A stretch of DNA of 64,000 nt from Flavipsychrobacter sp. (GCA_016787265.1 JAEUVF010000001.1:97649-161648), one strand, 5' to 3'; positions 45,959 to 54,899 are shown, counted from the first letter of the stretch. Numbers and translations are program-made. The notes: generated by a model not told the origin, from the sequence alone.

Positions 45959-47358
45959 AGATTGCTTTCCACGGTGCAGCACGTACTGTTACTGGCTCCA
46001 AACACCTGCTTACCTTAAAGAATGGTCGTAAAATATTGCTGGACTGTGGAATGTTCCAGGGAATGGGTAAAGAAACTGACTCCCTGAACCGGCACTGGGG
46101 GTTCGAACCTTCAGAAGTGGATCTTGTAATTCTTTCCCATGCACATATAGACCATAGCGGTCTGCTGCCCAAACTCGCAAGCGATGGTTTCCAGGGGAAA
46201 ATTTATTGTACTCCCGCCACGCGTGCCCTTGCTGGAATTTTATTGGAAGACTCTGCAGAAATTCAGGAAGATGATGTGAAATACATCAACAAAAAAAGAG
46301 CAGCTGCTGGTCAGCCATACCTGAAACCTTTATACACCAAGGAAGATGCGCATGCTGTAAACGGGATGTTTCATGAAGTTGAATATGGAAACTGGTTTGA
46401 GATTGAAGAAGGTGTTGAGTTACTTTTTACTGATGTGGGCCATATCATTGGAAGCGCAGCCCTTCACTTACGCATAACCGAAAATGGGAAAACAGAACAG
46501 CTGACTTTTAGTGGAGATGTTGGCCGCTACCGCGATATCATTCTCCGCTCCCCGGAAGTTTTCCCGCAAGCGGATTATATCATTCTTGAATCTACCTACG
46601 GGAATAGCCTGCACGATCTCCAGGTTACCACTCCCGATCACTTGCTGGAATGGATTGAAAAAGTTTGCGTTCAACGCAAGGGTAAACTGATCATCCCGGC
46701 CTTTAGTGTTGGACGAACACAGGAAATTCTCTATTCCCTGAACCAGCTGGAAGTGGAAAGAAGATTGCCCGAACTGGATTATTTTGTGGATAGTCCGCTT
46801 AGTATTGAGGCAACGGAAATGATTAAACGCTACCCGCAGTATTTTAATAAAAGGATTCAGCGCCTGCTGGAAACAGACAATGATCCTTTCCATTTTAATG
46901 GTCTCAAATATGTTAAAACGGTTGATGAATCCAAGCTGCTCAACTTCAGGAATGAACCCTGCGTCATTATCAGTGCAAGCGGCATGGCTGATGCCGGCAG
47001 GGTGAAACACCATATCAGTAACAATGTCGAAAATAGTCGCAATGCCATCCTGATGGTTGGTTATTGTGAACCCAGCTCACTGGGGGCGCGTCTCCTCTCC
47101 GGAAGAAAGGAAGTTTCCATTTTTGGCATAGAACACGAAGTGCACGCTGAAATCGGTTCGGTTCGAAGTATGAGTGCTCATGGCGATTACGAAGACCTAA
47201 GTCAATGGCTGGGGTGCCAGGATTATCGGGCTGTTAAAAAACTATTCCTGGTGCATGGGGAATACGATGTGCAGCAACAGTTTAAACAACGTCTCATTAA
47301 TAAAGGATTTTTGGACGTTGAAATCCCCGAACGCCATTGGGAAGTAGGGCTTAGCTGA
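45955..47358 (+). CDS. MBL-fold beta-CASP metallo-hydrolase with RNA-specificity domain
   Basis: A 467-residue metallo-beta-lactamase-fold protein of the beta-CASP group, relatives of CPSF73 and bacterial RNA-processing nucleases. The zinc motif HAHIDH is at 62-67 (LSHAHIDHSGLLP), with later ligands in DVGHIIGSAALH and SGDVGR. The beta-CASP region has ESTYGN, IPAFSVGRTQEILYSL and ISASGMADAGRVKHHI, and the C-terminal RNA-specificity part has SMSAHGDYEDLSQWL and FLVHGEYDVQQQFKQRL. It is probably a ribonuclease; its targets are unknown. Its stop overlaps the end of the convergent PLP enzyme gene by 8 bases. Confidence 0.93.
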   Translation: MKIAFHGAARTVTGSKHLLTLKNGRKILLDCGMFQGMGKETDSLNRHWGFEPSEVDLVILSHAHIDHSGLLPKLASDGFQGKIYCTPATRALAGILLEDSAEIQEDDVKYINKKRAAAGQPYLKPLYTKEDAHAVNGMFHEVEYGNWFEIEEGVELLFTDVGHIIGSAALHLRITENGKTEQLTFSGDVGRYRDIILRSPEVFPQADYIILESTYGNSLHDLQVTTPDHLLEWIEKVCVQRKGKLIIPAFSVGRTQEILYSLNQLEVERRLPELDYFVDSPLSIEATEMIKRYPQYFNKRIQRLLETDNDPFHFNGLKYVKTVDESKLLNFRNEPCVIISASGMADAGRVKHHISNNVENSRNAILMVGYCEPSSLGARLLSGRKEVSIFGIEHEVHAEIGSVRSMSAHGDYEDLSQWLGCQDYRAVKKLFLVHGEYDVQQQFKQRLINKGFLDVEIPERHWEVGLS

Positions 47359-48517
47359 GCTCCAATGCCTGCAGGATGTCTTCCAGGATATCCTGTTTGT
47401 TTTCCAGGCCCACTGAAATCCGAATCAAACCCGGACTGATCCCAACTGCCATGCGTTCAGCTTCTGTCAGTTTACCATGTGTGGTGCTGGCCGGATGAGA
47501 AGCAATGGAGCGGGTATCTCCCAGGTTCGCAGACAGGGATAACATTTTCAGATTGTTCAGAAACTTCCTGCCAGCTTCCACGCCGCCATTTAATTCAAAG
47601 CAGACAATGCCTCCGCCATTTTGCATCTGCTTTTGAGCAATTGCATATTGCGGATGGTTGGGCAAAAACGGATATTTAACCCAGGATAATTTCGGATTTC
47701 CTGATAGTTGTTCTGCCAGATACAAGGCGTTGGATGCATGGCGGTCCATACGCACCTCCAGTGTTTCCAGACTCTTGCTCAGAATCCAGGCATTAAAAGG
47801 AGAAAGTGAGGGGCCGGTGCTTCTGCAAAACAGATAAACTTCTTTTATCAATTCCTTTTTGCCCAATACAACGCCTCCCAATACACGTCCCTGTCCATCC
47901 AGCCATTTGGTAGCGGAATGTATTACCAGGTCGGCTCCCCAGGCTGCCGGCTGCTGATTTACCGGAGTAGCAAAACAGTTGTCTACATTTACCAGGATTC
48001 CATATTTGTCCGCCAGTTTTCGCACTGCCTCCAGGTCAATAATTTCCAAAGCAGGATTCGTTGGCGTTTCAAGGTAGATCATCTTTGTGTTGGGCTTGAT
48101 CGCCGCTTCCCAGCTACCTATATCACCTGCATCTACATAACTGTGCTCAATGCCGTATTTGGGAAGGTATTTGGTGATGACCGTATGCGTACTGCCAAAA
48201 ATACTCCGGCAGGCGAGCAAATGATCTCCCTGCTTGAGAAAACTCATGAAGCTGGCAAAAATGGCACTCATACCGGAAGCGGTAGCAAATCCAGCTTCTG
48301 TTCCTTCCAGCGTACACATCCTGTCAACAAATTCCTGCACATTCGGATTGCTGAAACGACTGTAAATATTATCCTCCGTTTCATCTGCAAACGCTGCCCG
48401 CATATCTTCTGCGTTGTCAAAGCAGAAACTGCTGGTCAGATACATAGGCTGTGAATGTTCCATCTCATTCGTGCGTTCAATCTGAGTACGAATGAGCTTT
48501 GATATTGGGTGTTTCAT
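47351..48517 (-). CDS. Trans-sulfuration PLP enzyme (homoserine-ester sulfhydrylase / cystathionine synthase type)
   Basis: A 388-residue Cys/Met metabolism PLP enzyme. The cofactor lysine is Lys204 in IHSATKWLDGQGRVLGG; other family segments are YSRFSNPNVQEF, ATASGMSAIFASF and YLETPTNPALEIID. The GQGRVLGG segment is found in the MetZ-like sulfhydrylases (sulfide plus activated homoserine giving homocysteine), the assignment I prefer. MetX lies 500 bases away on the other strand and would supply the activated homoserine. Cystathionine gamma-synthase or lyase cannot be ruled out without activity data. Confidence 0.9.
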   Translation of the reverse strand: MKHPISKLIRTQIERTNEMEHSQPMYLTSSFCFDNAEDMRAAFADETEDNIYSRFSNPNVQEFVDRMCTLEGTEAGFATASGMSAIFASFMSFLKQGDHLLACRSIFGSTHTVITKYLPKYGIEHSYVDAGDIGSWEAAIKPNTKMIYLETPTNPALEIIDLEAVRKLADKYGILVNVDNCFATPVNQQPAAWGADLVIHSATKWLDGQGRVLGGVVLGKKELIKEVYLFCRSTGPSLSPFNAWILSKSLETLEVRMDRHASNALYLAEQLSGNPKLSWVKYPFLPNHPQYAIAQKQMQNGGGIVCFELNGGVEAGRKFLNNLKMLSLSANLGDTRSIASHPASTTHGKLTEAERMAVGISPGLIRISVGLENKQDILEDILQALELS

Positions 48518-48528
48518 GTACTTCTTTC

Positions 48529-48951
48529 TTAGGCTTTAATTCTTACCTCGTAACTGATCTCACAGCCTCCACGACGCAGGGTCTCAGCAACTGAACAATA
48601 TTTATCCATGGATAACTGGGCAGCACGTTTTGCTTTGTCTTCATCAATGGTTCCACCCAGTGTAAAAATGATGGTTGCTTTTTTCCAGAGTGCCGGTTCT
48701 TTTCCGGTTTCCCTTTCTGCTTCAATATGCATATCAAAATGCGTGATCTCCTGGCGCTGTTTCTTCAGTATGCTTACTACATCAATTCCACTGCAACCTC
48801 CCAATCCCATCAGTAATAATTGCATGGGACGTACACCAAAGTTAGTACCGCCTGTTTCCGGGCTTGTGTCAATTTTTATTGTATGTCCATTGGCATCAGT
48901 TGCTTCAAAACCATAATCACCCGATGTCCTGATCACATCTATTTTAATCAT
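48529..48951 (-). CDS. OsmC family protein, YhfA-like
   Basis: A 140-residue OsmC/Ohr-fold protein. The two conserved cysteines are in LLLMGLGGCSGIDVVSIL (about Cys54) and in DKYCSVAETLRRG near the C-terminus; the KYCSVAE-LRR form is typical of the YhfA branch rather than of organic hydroperoxide reductase Ohr. Family members reduce peroxides with thiols, but YhfA-type function is not established. It lies 11 bases ahead of the PLP enzyme gene on the same strand and so is probably co-transcribed with it. Confidence 0.92.
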   Translation of the reverse strand: MIKIDVIRTSGDYGFEATDANGHTIKIDTSPETGGTNFGVRPMQLLLMGLGGCSGIDVVSILKKQRQEITHFDMHIEAERETGKEPALWKKATIIFTLGGTIDEDKAKRAAQLSMDKYCSVAETLRRGGCEISYEVRIKA

Positions 48952-48979
48952 GTTAAGCGGATTTTTTTATCAATTCTTA

Positions 48980-48987
48980 CAAAGGTA
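48980..48987 (-). promoter_or_regulatory. Putative -7 element for the osmC-PLP enzyme pair
   Basis: The minus strand reads TACCTTTG, an exact TAnnTTTG, 28 bases before the osmC start, in the 62-base gap to divergent metX. A good -33 is not apparent. Confidence 0.4.
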
Positions 48988-49013
48988 ACGGAGGGAGCGT
49001 TTACTTTGCAGTT

Positions 49014-50033
49014 ATGCAGCATCGTTTTGTATCCTCCCGGCCCTTTATCCTGGAATCCGGGGCAGTTCTGGAAAGGCTGGAAATTGTTTATCATACCTAT
49101 GGCACCCTGAACCCGGCAAAGTCAAATGTGGTTTGGGTTTGTCATGCGTTAACTGCAAATGCGGATGCGGAAGCCTGGTGGCCCGGACTGATTGGCCCCG
49201 GCACAGCCATCAATCCTGAAGAATATTTCATCGTTTGCGCCAATATTATTGGCTCCTGTTATGGTAGCTCCGGACCTCTTTCCGAGAACCCGGCAACCGG
49301 AACCCCCTTTTTTATGGACTTCCCCCGGCTCACGATTCGGGATATCGTGCAGGCTCATATCCTGCTCAGAAATCACCTCGAACTTCCGGAAATCCATCTC
49401 CTGATGGGTGGCAGCATGGGAGGATACCAGGTTCTCGAATGGGCGCTGCTGGAACCGGTGGTGATCCGGCAACTTTTCCTGATTGCCACTTCCGCTGCAG
49501 AAAGCGCCTGGGGGATTGCCATCCATGAAGCACAGCGCATGGCAATCGAAGCTGACTCTTCCTGGAAAGATACCAGCGAACAGGCCGGCCGTAATGGACT
49601 GAAAGCTGCAAGAGCAATCGGGATGCTGACTTACCGGAACTATGACGCGATGGTCAAGCAACAACAGGAAGGGGATCCGGAAAAATCAGATGATTTTAAA
49701 GCTGCGGCCTATATGCGATACCAGGGGGAAAAATTGGTAAACCGATTTAACGCACAAGCCTATTGGCTGCTCACCAAAGCGCTCGATAGTCATAATATCG
49801 CAAGAGGCCGAAATGCAAGTCTCGAAAAAGCACTGGAAACCATTCAACAACCTACGCTGGTAATGGGAGTATCCAGCGATTTGCTTTGTCCCGTTGCTGA
49901 ACAGGTTAAAATTGCCAGCCATCTTCCAAATGCCCAGTACATTGAAATCGATTCCGCCTATGGCCACGATGGCTTCCTCGTTGAAGCCCCCACCATTGGC
50001 AAAGAACTGAAAGCCTGGTTATCCCGTAGTTGA
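49014..50033 (+). CDS. metX: Homoserine O-acetyltransferase
   Basis: An alpha/beta-hydrolase fold acyltransferase that acylates homoserine, the first committed step of methionine synthesis. The nucleophile is Ser134 in MGGSMGGYQ; the acid is in GVSSDLLCP and the histidine in AYGHDGFLVE. The oxyanion region WVCHALTANADAEAWWPGLIG and the signature NIIGSCYGSSGP are typical of MetX. At 339 residues it is slightly short for the family, which is usual in Bacteroidota. Acetyl-CoA or succinyl-CoA specificity cannot be decided from these motifs. It works with the PLP enzyme at 47351-48517. Confidence 0.95.
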   Translation: MQHRFVSSRPFILESGAVLERLEIVYHTYGTLNPAKSNVVWVCHALTANADAEAWWPGLIGPGTAINPEEYFIVCANIIGSCYGSSGPLSENPATGTPFFMDFPRLTIRDIVQAHILLRNHLELPEIHLLMGGSMGGYQVLEWALLEPVVIRQLFLIATSAAESAWGIAIHEAQRMAIEADSSWKDTSEQAGRNGLKAARAIGMLTYRNYDAMVKQQQEGDPEKSDDFKAAAYMRYQGEKLVNRFNAQAYWLLTKALDSHNIARGRNASLEKALETIQQPTLVMGVSSDLLCPVAEQVKIASHLPNAQYIEIDSAYGHDGFLVEAPTIGKELKAWLSRS

Positions 50034-50065
50034 TTTTTCACCTTTCACCTTTCACTTTTCACCAT

Positions 50066-50093
50066 AAAAAAGCCCCGCTGGACTTGCGGGGCT
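50066..50093 (-). terminator. Terminator behind the LytTR regulator gene
   Basis: AGCCCCGC (50071-50078) and GCGGGGCT (50086-50093) make a perfect 8-base stem; on the minus strand it is followed by a T-run (50066-50070). It lies about 130 bases past the regulator stop and could also stop metX transcripts. Confidence 0.8.
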
Positions 50094-50224
50094 GAAACTT
50101 TTGTGGACTAAACTGGTTACTTACAAGATCAAAGATCCGATGTCTTTATTGCTTTCAGAAATTGATTCGATCAGTGCCAGTCATTTGTCGATTAATGGAA
50201 AAATAACTTCGATAAATTGATTTT

Positions 50225-50920
50225 TTAAACGATCTTGATTCTGCTCATTACCGTACTCCTGTTCGCCTTGCTCACAGGAATTTTGGCATTGGCAATGTAA
50301 AGTGTATTGTCCCTGATATCTGAAATTTTATTCATGTTAATGATATAAGAACGATGTACTTTACAGAATACATCCGGGTTGATTTTTTCTGTCAGCGCTT
50401 TAATCGTATTGTGACTGATGATCTTTTTATCATTGGTGATAAACTTCACATAATCTCCCATACTCTCGATGTATAAAATATCATCATTATTCAGGCGGAT
50501 TAGTTTGCCATCACTTTTTATGAATACATGCGACATTTCTTCCTGCTCCTCTTTTTTCTCATTCAGCGGCTTCAGTTTTTCCAATGCCTGTGCAAAACGC
50601 TGGTAGCTGAAAGGCTTGCGCAGGAAATCGGTCACACTGTATTCGAAAGCGTCAAAAGCATATTCGGTTTTGGATGTAGTCAGTATTACCTGTGGCTGGT
50701 ACTGCATCTGATCTAGCAGACTGAAGCCATTTGCGCCGGGCATTTCAATATCCAGGAAGATTAGGTCTACAGAATTTTCACTAAGGTAGGGGATGGCCTC
50801 TTCGGTTGATTTGAAACTTCCTACCACGTTGACTTTTCCACTTTTAATGCAATATTTCTGCAATACGTCTGCGGCAACGGAAAGATCTTCTACGATAACA
50901 GCTGTATATCTCATGACCAT
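50225..50920 (-). CDS. LytTR-type response regulator
   Basis: A 231-residue response regulator. The receiver domain (1-120) has the acidic pair Glu11/Asp12, phospho-acceptor Asp57 in LIFLDIEMPG, Thr in LTTSKTEYAFDAFEYSVTDFLRKPF (with the conserved Lys). A LytTR DNA-binding domain follows (about 130-231; VFIKSDGKLIRLNNDDILYIESMGDYVKF, CKVHRSYIINMNKI). It is translated from an ATG that shares one base with the stop of the Hpt gene, so the two are coupled. With the divergent hybrid kinase it forms a complete phosphorelay; the target genes are not identifiable here. Confidence 0.95.
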   Translation of the reverse strand: MVMRYTAVIVEDLSVAADVLQKYCIKSGKVNVVGSFKSTEEAIPYLSENSVDLIFLDIEMPGANGFSLLDQMQYQPQVILTTSKTEYAFDAFEYSVTDFLRKPFSYQRFAQALEKLKPLNEKKEEQEEMSHVFIKSDGKLIRLNNDDILYIESMGDYVKFITNDKKIISHNTIKALTEKINPDVFCKVHRSYIINMNKISDIRDNTLYIANAKIPVSKANRSTVMSRIKIV

Positions 50921-51324
50921 TATTGTTTTAAAAATTCCTGAATTTTATTGGCTTCCTGTTTGATCAGTTCCAGCCCTTCCAGTATAAACGGATTTTCAGC
51001 TTCCAGTCGTATGAGCGAATCATTTATTGATGGATTTGCGCTGAAAAAATTTTCCATTTCCTGAAAACGTGTCTGGAATTCGGATAAACCACAATACCCC
51101 CATAGTGGTTTTACGAGGTGTACTCTACGCTTTAGTTCTGAGATTTCTCCGTTTTCTGCCAGCCAGGCATACTTTGCCGTTTCTTCTGACAATTGTTGGT
51201 GGGAAGTAAGAAAGATGTCTGAAATAGCTGCCAGGTCATTATCGTGCATGTCAAACAAAAACATGCTGTCAAACTGGCTACTGAGTTGGAACACAGTGTC
51301 CGAAATGGCTTGCATAGGGTACAA
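50920..51324 (-). CDS. Histidine phosphotransfer (Hpt) protein
   Basis: A 134-residue, helix-only protein with an Hpt-like motif RRVHLVKPLWGYCGL in which His69 is the likely phospho-acceptor; the HxxKP and following Gly-x-Cys-Gly-Leu turn match Hpt proteins of Bacteroidota (HxxKxxxxxxG core). It lies between the response regulator and, on the other strand, the hybrid kinase, the expected place for the relay carrier. Annotation as Hpt is based on the motif and context; no other domain is present. Confidence 0.85.
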   Translation of the reverse strand: MYPMQAISDTVFQLSSQFDSMFLFDMHDNDLAAISDIFLTSHQQLSEETAKYAWLAENGEISELKRRVHLVKPLWGYCGLSEFQTRFQEMENFFSANPSINDSLIRLEAENPFILEGLELIKQEANKIQEFLKQ

Positions 51325-51340
51325 TTTTTTATTTACTTGG

Positions 51341-51348
51341 TACGTTTG
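51341..51348 (+). promoter_or_regulatory. Putative -7 element for the hybrid kinase gene
   Basis: TACGTTTG, an exact TAnnTTTG, 38 bases before the kinase ATG, in the 62-base divergent gap to the Hpt gene. The nearest upstream TTG is too far away to be a -33. Confidence 0.4.
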
Positions 51349-51386
51349 ATAGGCAGATAAAAACTCCGTCTACCAAACAGAAAACG

Positions 51387-53513
51387 ATGAATCGTACCAA
51401 CATATTATCTGGTGTAACGAGATATTGGGAAAAATTAGCGGAAGATCTCTACCACCGCCAGGAGAATTTGCCTGCTTCCCCGCTTAAAACACTTACCGAG
51501 GTGGGTATTATCGTAGCCGGACTCAACATGATTCTGTGCACCATCATGAAAGAATACATGGCTGCATTTGCCTGCCTGATGGTCTGTTCCATGTTGTTTT
51601 TCTCTTATTTCCTGAGATTATACAATCGCCAGGAACTGGCAAAATGGGTGGTGATCATCAGCTTTAATGCGGGTGTGTTGGTGGTAAGTTATTTCGTAGG
51701 TATTAAATCGGGTGTATATCTCTATTATTTTCCGGTAATATTCGCGATGATCTTCCTGATTGATACCAAAATCAGCAAGGATCTGATCATTGCAGAAATT
51801 GCTACACTCACTTTTTTCGGTATTGCATTTATTATTTCCCCTAATAATGGAAGTGGTAACCTGGTACAGCAATCGCATTATATCTATAACCTTCGAATTA
51901 ATCTTACGCTTTCTCTCCTATTAACTGGGCTGGTGGCTTTTTCCATCCTGAAAGCACTCAATAAAAAGGAGGAAGATATTCTCGGTGAGAAAAACCTTGG
52001 TGATACTATTTTCAATACCTCATTGGATGCCATTTTTATTATCGATCTGGATACCCAGTTAATTTCAGATTGTAACAAGCGTGCGCTGGAATTATTCTCT
52101 ATCCGGTCCAAAGAAGGAATTACACTCACTGCCGTTGAATCCATTCTGGGAGAAGAGTCTGCAAAACGGCTGAATGCATTCAGTAAAGAATCTTTCACTG
52201 CACATTCTCCATGGTTTGGGAATATGGAGTTTTCGGATGCGGAAGGCCGACCCATTTTTGCCTATGTTAACATCGTTGTATTCGAACACCAGAAATGCAA
52301 GTATGCAAAAATGAGTATCCTCGATATTACAGAAGTGAAAATTGCGGAGGTGGAAACCCTAAAAGCAAAAGAGCGTGCGGAACGCGCTGCCAGGGTGAAA
52401 TCCCGATTTCTGAGTAACATGAGCCATGAACTCAGAACCCCACTGAATGCGATCATTGGAACCACGAATCTCCTTCACCAGGAATATCATTTGAACAGTC
52501 AGCGCCAGATGCTGGATGTGCTCAAACATTCATCCGAACACATGCTTACCCTGGTAAACGATATCCTGGATTACAGTAAGCTGGAAGCGGATAAGATGGA
52601 ACTCAATAAAGAACCCTTTAACCTTAGTTCCTTCCTTGAAAAAGTTGTTACTGTTTTTGAAAATCCGGTACGTCAGAAAAATTTGATGTTTCAATCTGAT
52701 ATCTCTTCTGTATTAGGTATCGATATTATTGGAGATGAATTGAGACTGCAACAGGTGCTGAACAATCTGTTGTCAAATGCAATCAAGTTCACCGACAAAG
52801 GAACGGTTAGCATGAATGTGAAAATTCTGATGAGAAGAAGCAATAATGTAACACTTCGGTTCTGTGTACAGGATACCGGTATTGGGATTTCAAAAGAGAA
52901 ACAGCACAGGATCTTTGATAAATTTTATCAGGCCGATCTGGAAACTACCCGCAAATACGGAGGTTCAGGATTAGGCCTGGCCATCAGCCATTACATTGTT
53001 CAGAAAATGGGCGGGGATCTCACAGTGGAGAGTGAACCCGGCAAAGGAAGTACCTTCAGTTTTACAGTAACACTTCCGCTTGAAACAGAACGTCAAAGTT
53101 ATATTGAAGAAGTTAAAGAAGTTCGTTTGGAAGATCTCTCGGGTGTCAGCATCCTGGTAGCGGAAGATAATCCGATTAATATGATGGTAGTAAAACGATT
53201 CCTTTCTAAATGGAATGCCACCATTATTGAGTCGGTAAATGGTTTGGAAGCGGTGCGTTTCTATGCGGAGAAAAAACCAGATCTTCTGTTGGTGGACCTC
53301 GAAATGCCGGAATTGGATGGTGCCGGTGTGGTTGCCTATATCAGGAAGACAGATAAAGAAATTCCCATCATTGCCTTTACTGCAGCGGTGTATGACCATA
53401 TGCAGGCAGATCTGATTGATAAAGGATTTAATGATTTTATACCTAAGCCGTTTAGGCCGGAGGACCTCAAACAAAAATTATTGCATTACGCAAAAAGTCT
53501 GCAACATGTGTAG
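51387..53513 (+). CDS. Membrane-bound hybrid histidine kinase (PAS-HisKA-HATPase-REC)
   Basis: A 708-residue hybrid sensor kinase. Residues about 30-195 hold six or so hydrophobic helices (VGIIVAGLNMILCTIM, YLYYFPVIFAMIFLID). Then comes a PAS-like segment (about 205-315; TIFNTSLDAIFIIDLDTQLISDCNKRA), HisKA with His347 in FLSNMSHELRTPLNAI, a HATPase domain (NNLLSNAIKF, DTGIGISKE, GGSGLGLAIS) and a C-terminal receiver with Asp637 in LLVDLEMPELDG. The receiver should pass phosphate through the Hpt protein encoded divergently to the LytTR regulator. The signal sensed is unknown; no periplasmic loop of size is visible. Confidence 0.95.
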   Translation: MNRTNILSGVTRYWEKLAEDLYHRQENLPASPLKTLTEVGIIVAGLNMILCTIMKEYMAAFACLMVCSMLFFSYFLRLYNRQELAKWVVIISFNAGVLVVSYFVGIKSGVYLYYFPVIFAMIFLIDTKISKDLIIAEIATLTFFGIAFIISPNNGSGNLVQQSHYIYNLRINLTLSLLLTGLVAFSILKALNKKEEDILGEKNLGDTIFNTSLDAIFIIDLDTQLISDCNKRALELFSIRSKEGITLTAVESILGEESAKRLNAFSKESFTAHSPWFGNMEFSDAEGRPIFAYVNIVVFEHQKCKYAKMSILDITEVKIAEVETLKAKERAERAARVKSRFLSNMSHELRTPLNAIIGTTNLLHQEYHLNSQRQMLDVLKHSSEHMLTLVNDILDYSKLEADKMELNKEPFNLSSFLEKVVTVFENPVRQKNLMFQSDISSVLGIDIIGDELRLQQVLNNLLSNAIKFTDKGTVSMNVKILMRRSNNVTLRFCVQDTGIGISKEKQHRIFDKFYQADLETTRKYGGSGLGLAISHYIVQKMGGDLTVESEPGKGSTFSFTVTLPLETERQSYIEEVKEVRLEDLSGVSILVAEDNPINMMVVKRFLSKWNATIIESVNGLEAVRFYAEKKPDLLLVDLEMPELDGAGVVAYIRKTDKEIPIIAFTAAVYDHMQADLIDKGFNDFIPKPFRPEDLKQKLLHYAKSLQHV

Positions 53514-53527
53514 TATTGTTTTTCAAG

Positions 53528-53551
53528 AGCCGGTTTCTACCGGCTTTTTTT
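53528..53551 (+). terminator. Terminator behind the hybrid kinase
   Basis: AGCCGGT (53528-53534) and ACCGGCT (53539-53545) form a stem with loop TTCT, followed by a T-run to 53551, 14 bases past the kinase stop and 27 before the next start. Confidence 0.88.
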
Positions 53552-53578
53552 ATAATATTACCTGAACAAATCCAGCAT

Positions 53579-54640
53579 ATGGCAGGTTTATTTTCTCCTC
53601 TTACGATCCGGTCGGTAACCATTCCTAACCGGATAGCTGTTTCACCCATGTGTCAGTATTCAGCAACCGATGGCTTTGCAAACAACTGGCATTTGGTACA
53701 TCTTGGCAGCAGGGCTGTGGGTGGAGCAGGATTAATCATCGTAGAAGCAACGGGTGTTACTCCGGAAGGACGCATCACTCCGGGCTGCCTTGGGCTCTGG
53801 AAGGATGAACAGATCGCTCCATTAAAAAATATTGTTGATTTCATTCACCAGCAGGGTGCAGTCGCCGGCATTCAGCTTGCTCATGCTGGTCGCAAAGCCT
53901 CCTGCGATCTGCCCTGGCAAGGTGGTAAACAATTAGAACTATCACAAGGAGGATGGCAAACCATCGCACCTTCAGCCATTCCATTTTATCCATCCGACCG
54001 CGTGCCTCATGAATTGTCCCAGTCAGAAATCCTGGAGCTCGCCGAACTCTTTGCTGCGGCTGCCAAAAGAGCACTCACAGCAGGCTTCAAAATAGTGGAG
54101 ATTCATGCAGCTCATGGATATCTCCTGCACGAATTTTTTTCACCGCTTTCCAACAAGCGTACAGATGAATATGGAGGCAGTTTTGAAAACCGGATTCGGT
54201 TCCTGCTGGAAGTAGTTGAAAAGGTAAAGTCGGTATGGCCGGAAGAACTGCCACTCTTTGTACGCGTGTCAGCAACCGATTGGGTGGAGGGTGGCTGGAC
54301 AGAAAACGACACCGTTCTCCTGGCAGCTATTTTGAAAAACAGGGGAGTGGATCTGCTGGATTGTTCCACCGGGGGAAATAGCAGTGGCGTTAAAATTCCC
54401 CTCGAACCGGGCTACCAGGTGCGGTTTGCGTCTGCTGCAAGAAAAACAGGAATGCTGTCGGGAGCAGTTGGACTGATTACTTCCGCCCAACAGGCAAACG
54501 AACTGATCCTGGAAGGGAAAGCTGATATAGTGCTGATGGCCAGGGAGTTTTTGAGGGATCCCTATTTCCCCCTGAAGGCTGCCGCAGCATTAGGTGAAGA
54601 AATTGAATGGCCGAACCAATACCTGCGGGCAAAGAAATAG
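53579..54640 (+). CDS. NADPH:flavin oxidoreductase, Old Yellow Enzyme family (YqjM-like)
   Basis: A 353-residue FMN enzyme of the Old Yellow Enzyme family, reducing activated C=C bonds with NADPH. Cys25 and Tyr27 in SPMCQYSATDGF are the hallmark of the thermophilic-like (YqjM) class, where this Cys tunes the flavin. Other residues are in IQLAHAGRKAS, EIHAAHGYLLHEFFSPLSNKRTDEYGGS and LMAREFLRDPYFP. The start at 53579 is the ATG of MAGLFSPLTIRSV; the frame upstream runs through the kinase terminator and is rejected. It is a single-gene unit between two terminators; the natural substrate is unknown. Confidence 0.95.
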   Translation: MAGLFSPLTIRSVTIPNRIAVSPMCQYSATDGFANNWHLVHLGSRAVGGAGLIIVEATGVTPEGRITPGCLGLWKDEQIAPLKNIVDFIHQQGAVAGIQLAHAGRKASCDLPWQGGKQLELSQGGWQTIAPSAIPFYPSDRVPHELSQSEILELAELFAAAAKRALTAGFKIVEIHAAHGYLLHEFFSPLSNKRTDEYGGSFENRIRFLLEVVEKVKSVWPEELPLFVRVSATDWVEGGWTENDTVLLAAILKNRGVDLLDCSTGGNSSGVKIPLEPGYQVRFASAARKTGMLSGAVGLITSAQQANELILEGKADIVLMAREFLRDPYFPLKAAAALGEEIEWPNQYLRAKK

Positions 54641-54662
54641 AAAACAGGAACTTTTATAAACG

Positions 54663-54692
54663 AAAAAAGAGCTGAAAGTTCAGCTCTTTTTT
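54663..54692. terminator. Bidirectional terminator between the OYE gene and tRNA-Glu
   Basis: GAGCTGA (54669-54675) and TCAGCTC (54680-54686) with loop AAGT, flanked by six A and six T, so it can end the OYE gene on plus and the tRNA on minus. The tRNA's 3' end is two bases away. Confidence 0.92.
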
Positions 54693-54693
54693 G

Positions 54694-54765
54694 TACCGCG
54701 TACGGGAATCGAACCCGTCATTCATCCGTGAAAGGGATGCGTCTTAACCGATTGACCAACGCGGC
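54694..54765 (-). tRNA. tRNA-Glu (anticodon TTC)
   Basis: On the minus strand the 72-base gene begins GCCGCGTTGGTCAATCGG and ends with ACGCGGT plus discriminator A; these ends pair as a seven-base acceptor stem. The anticodon loop reads CTTTCAC (anticodon TTC, reading GAA/GAG) and the T-loop GGTTCGATTCC is standard. CCA is not encoded. It is a lone tRNA between the OYE gene and gap, with a terminator at its 3' side. Confidence 0.95.
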
Positions 54766-54899
54766 ATTTCCCTTTTGGGAGTGCAAAGATAGGGAGCGCG
54801 TTATATCTACCAAAAAAAATTTGAAAATTTTTCTCGCCTATCCTGATACAGTAACTTAGCGCCTCATTCATTAAAAGTAAAACACAAACTAAACCAATT

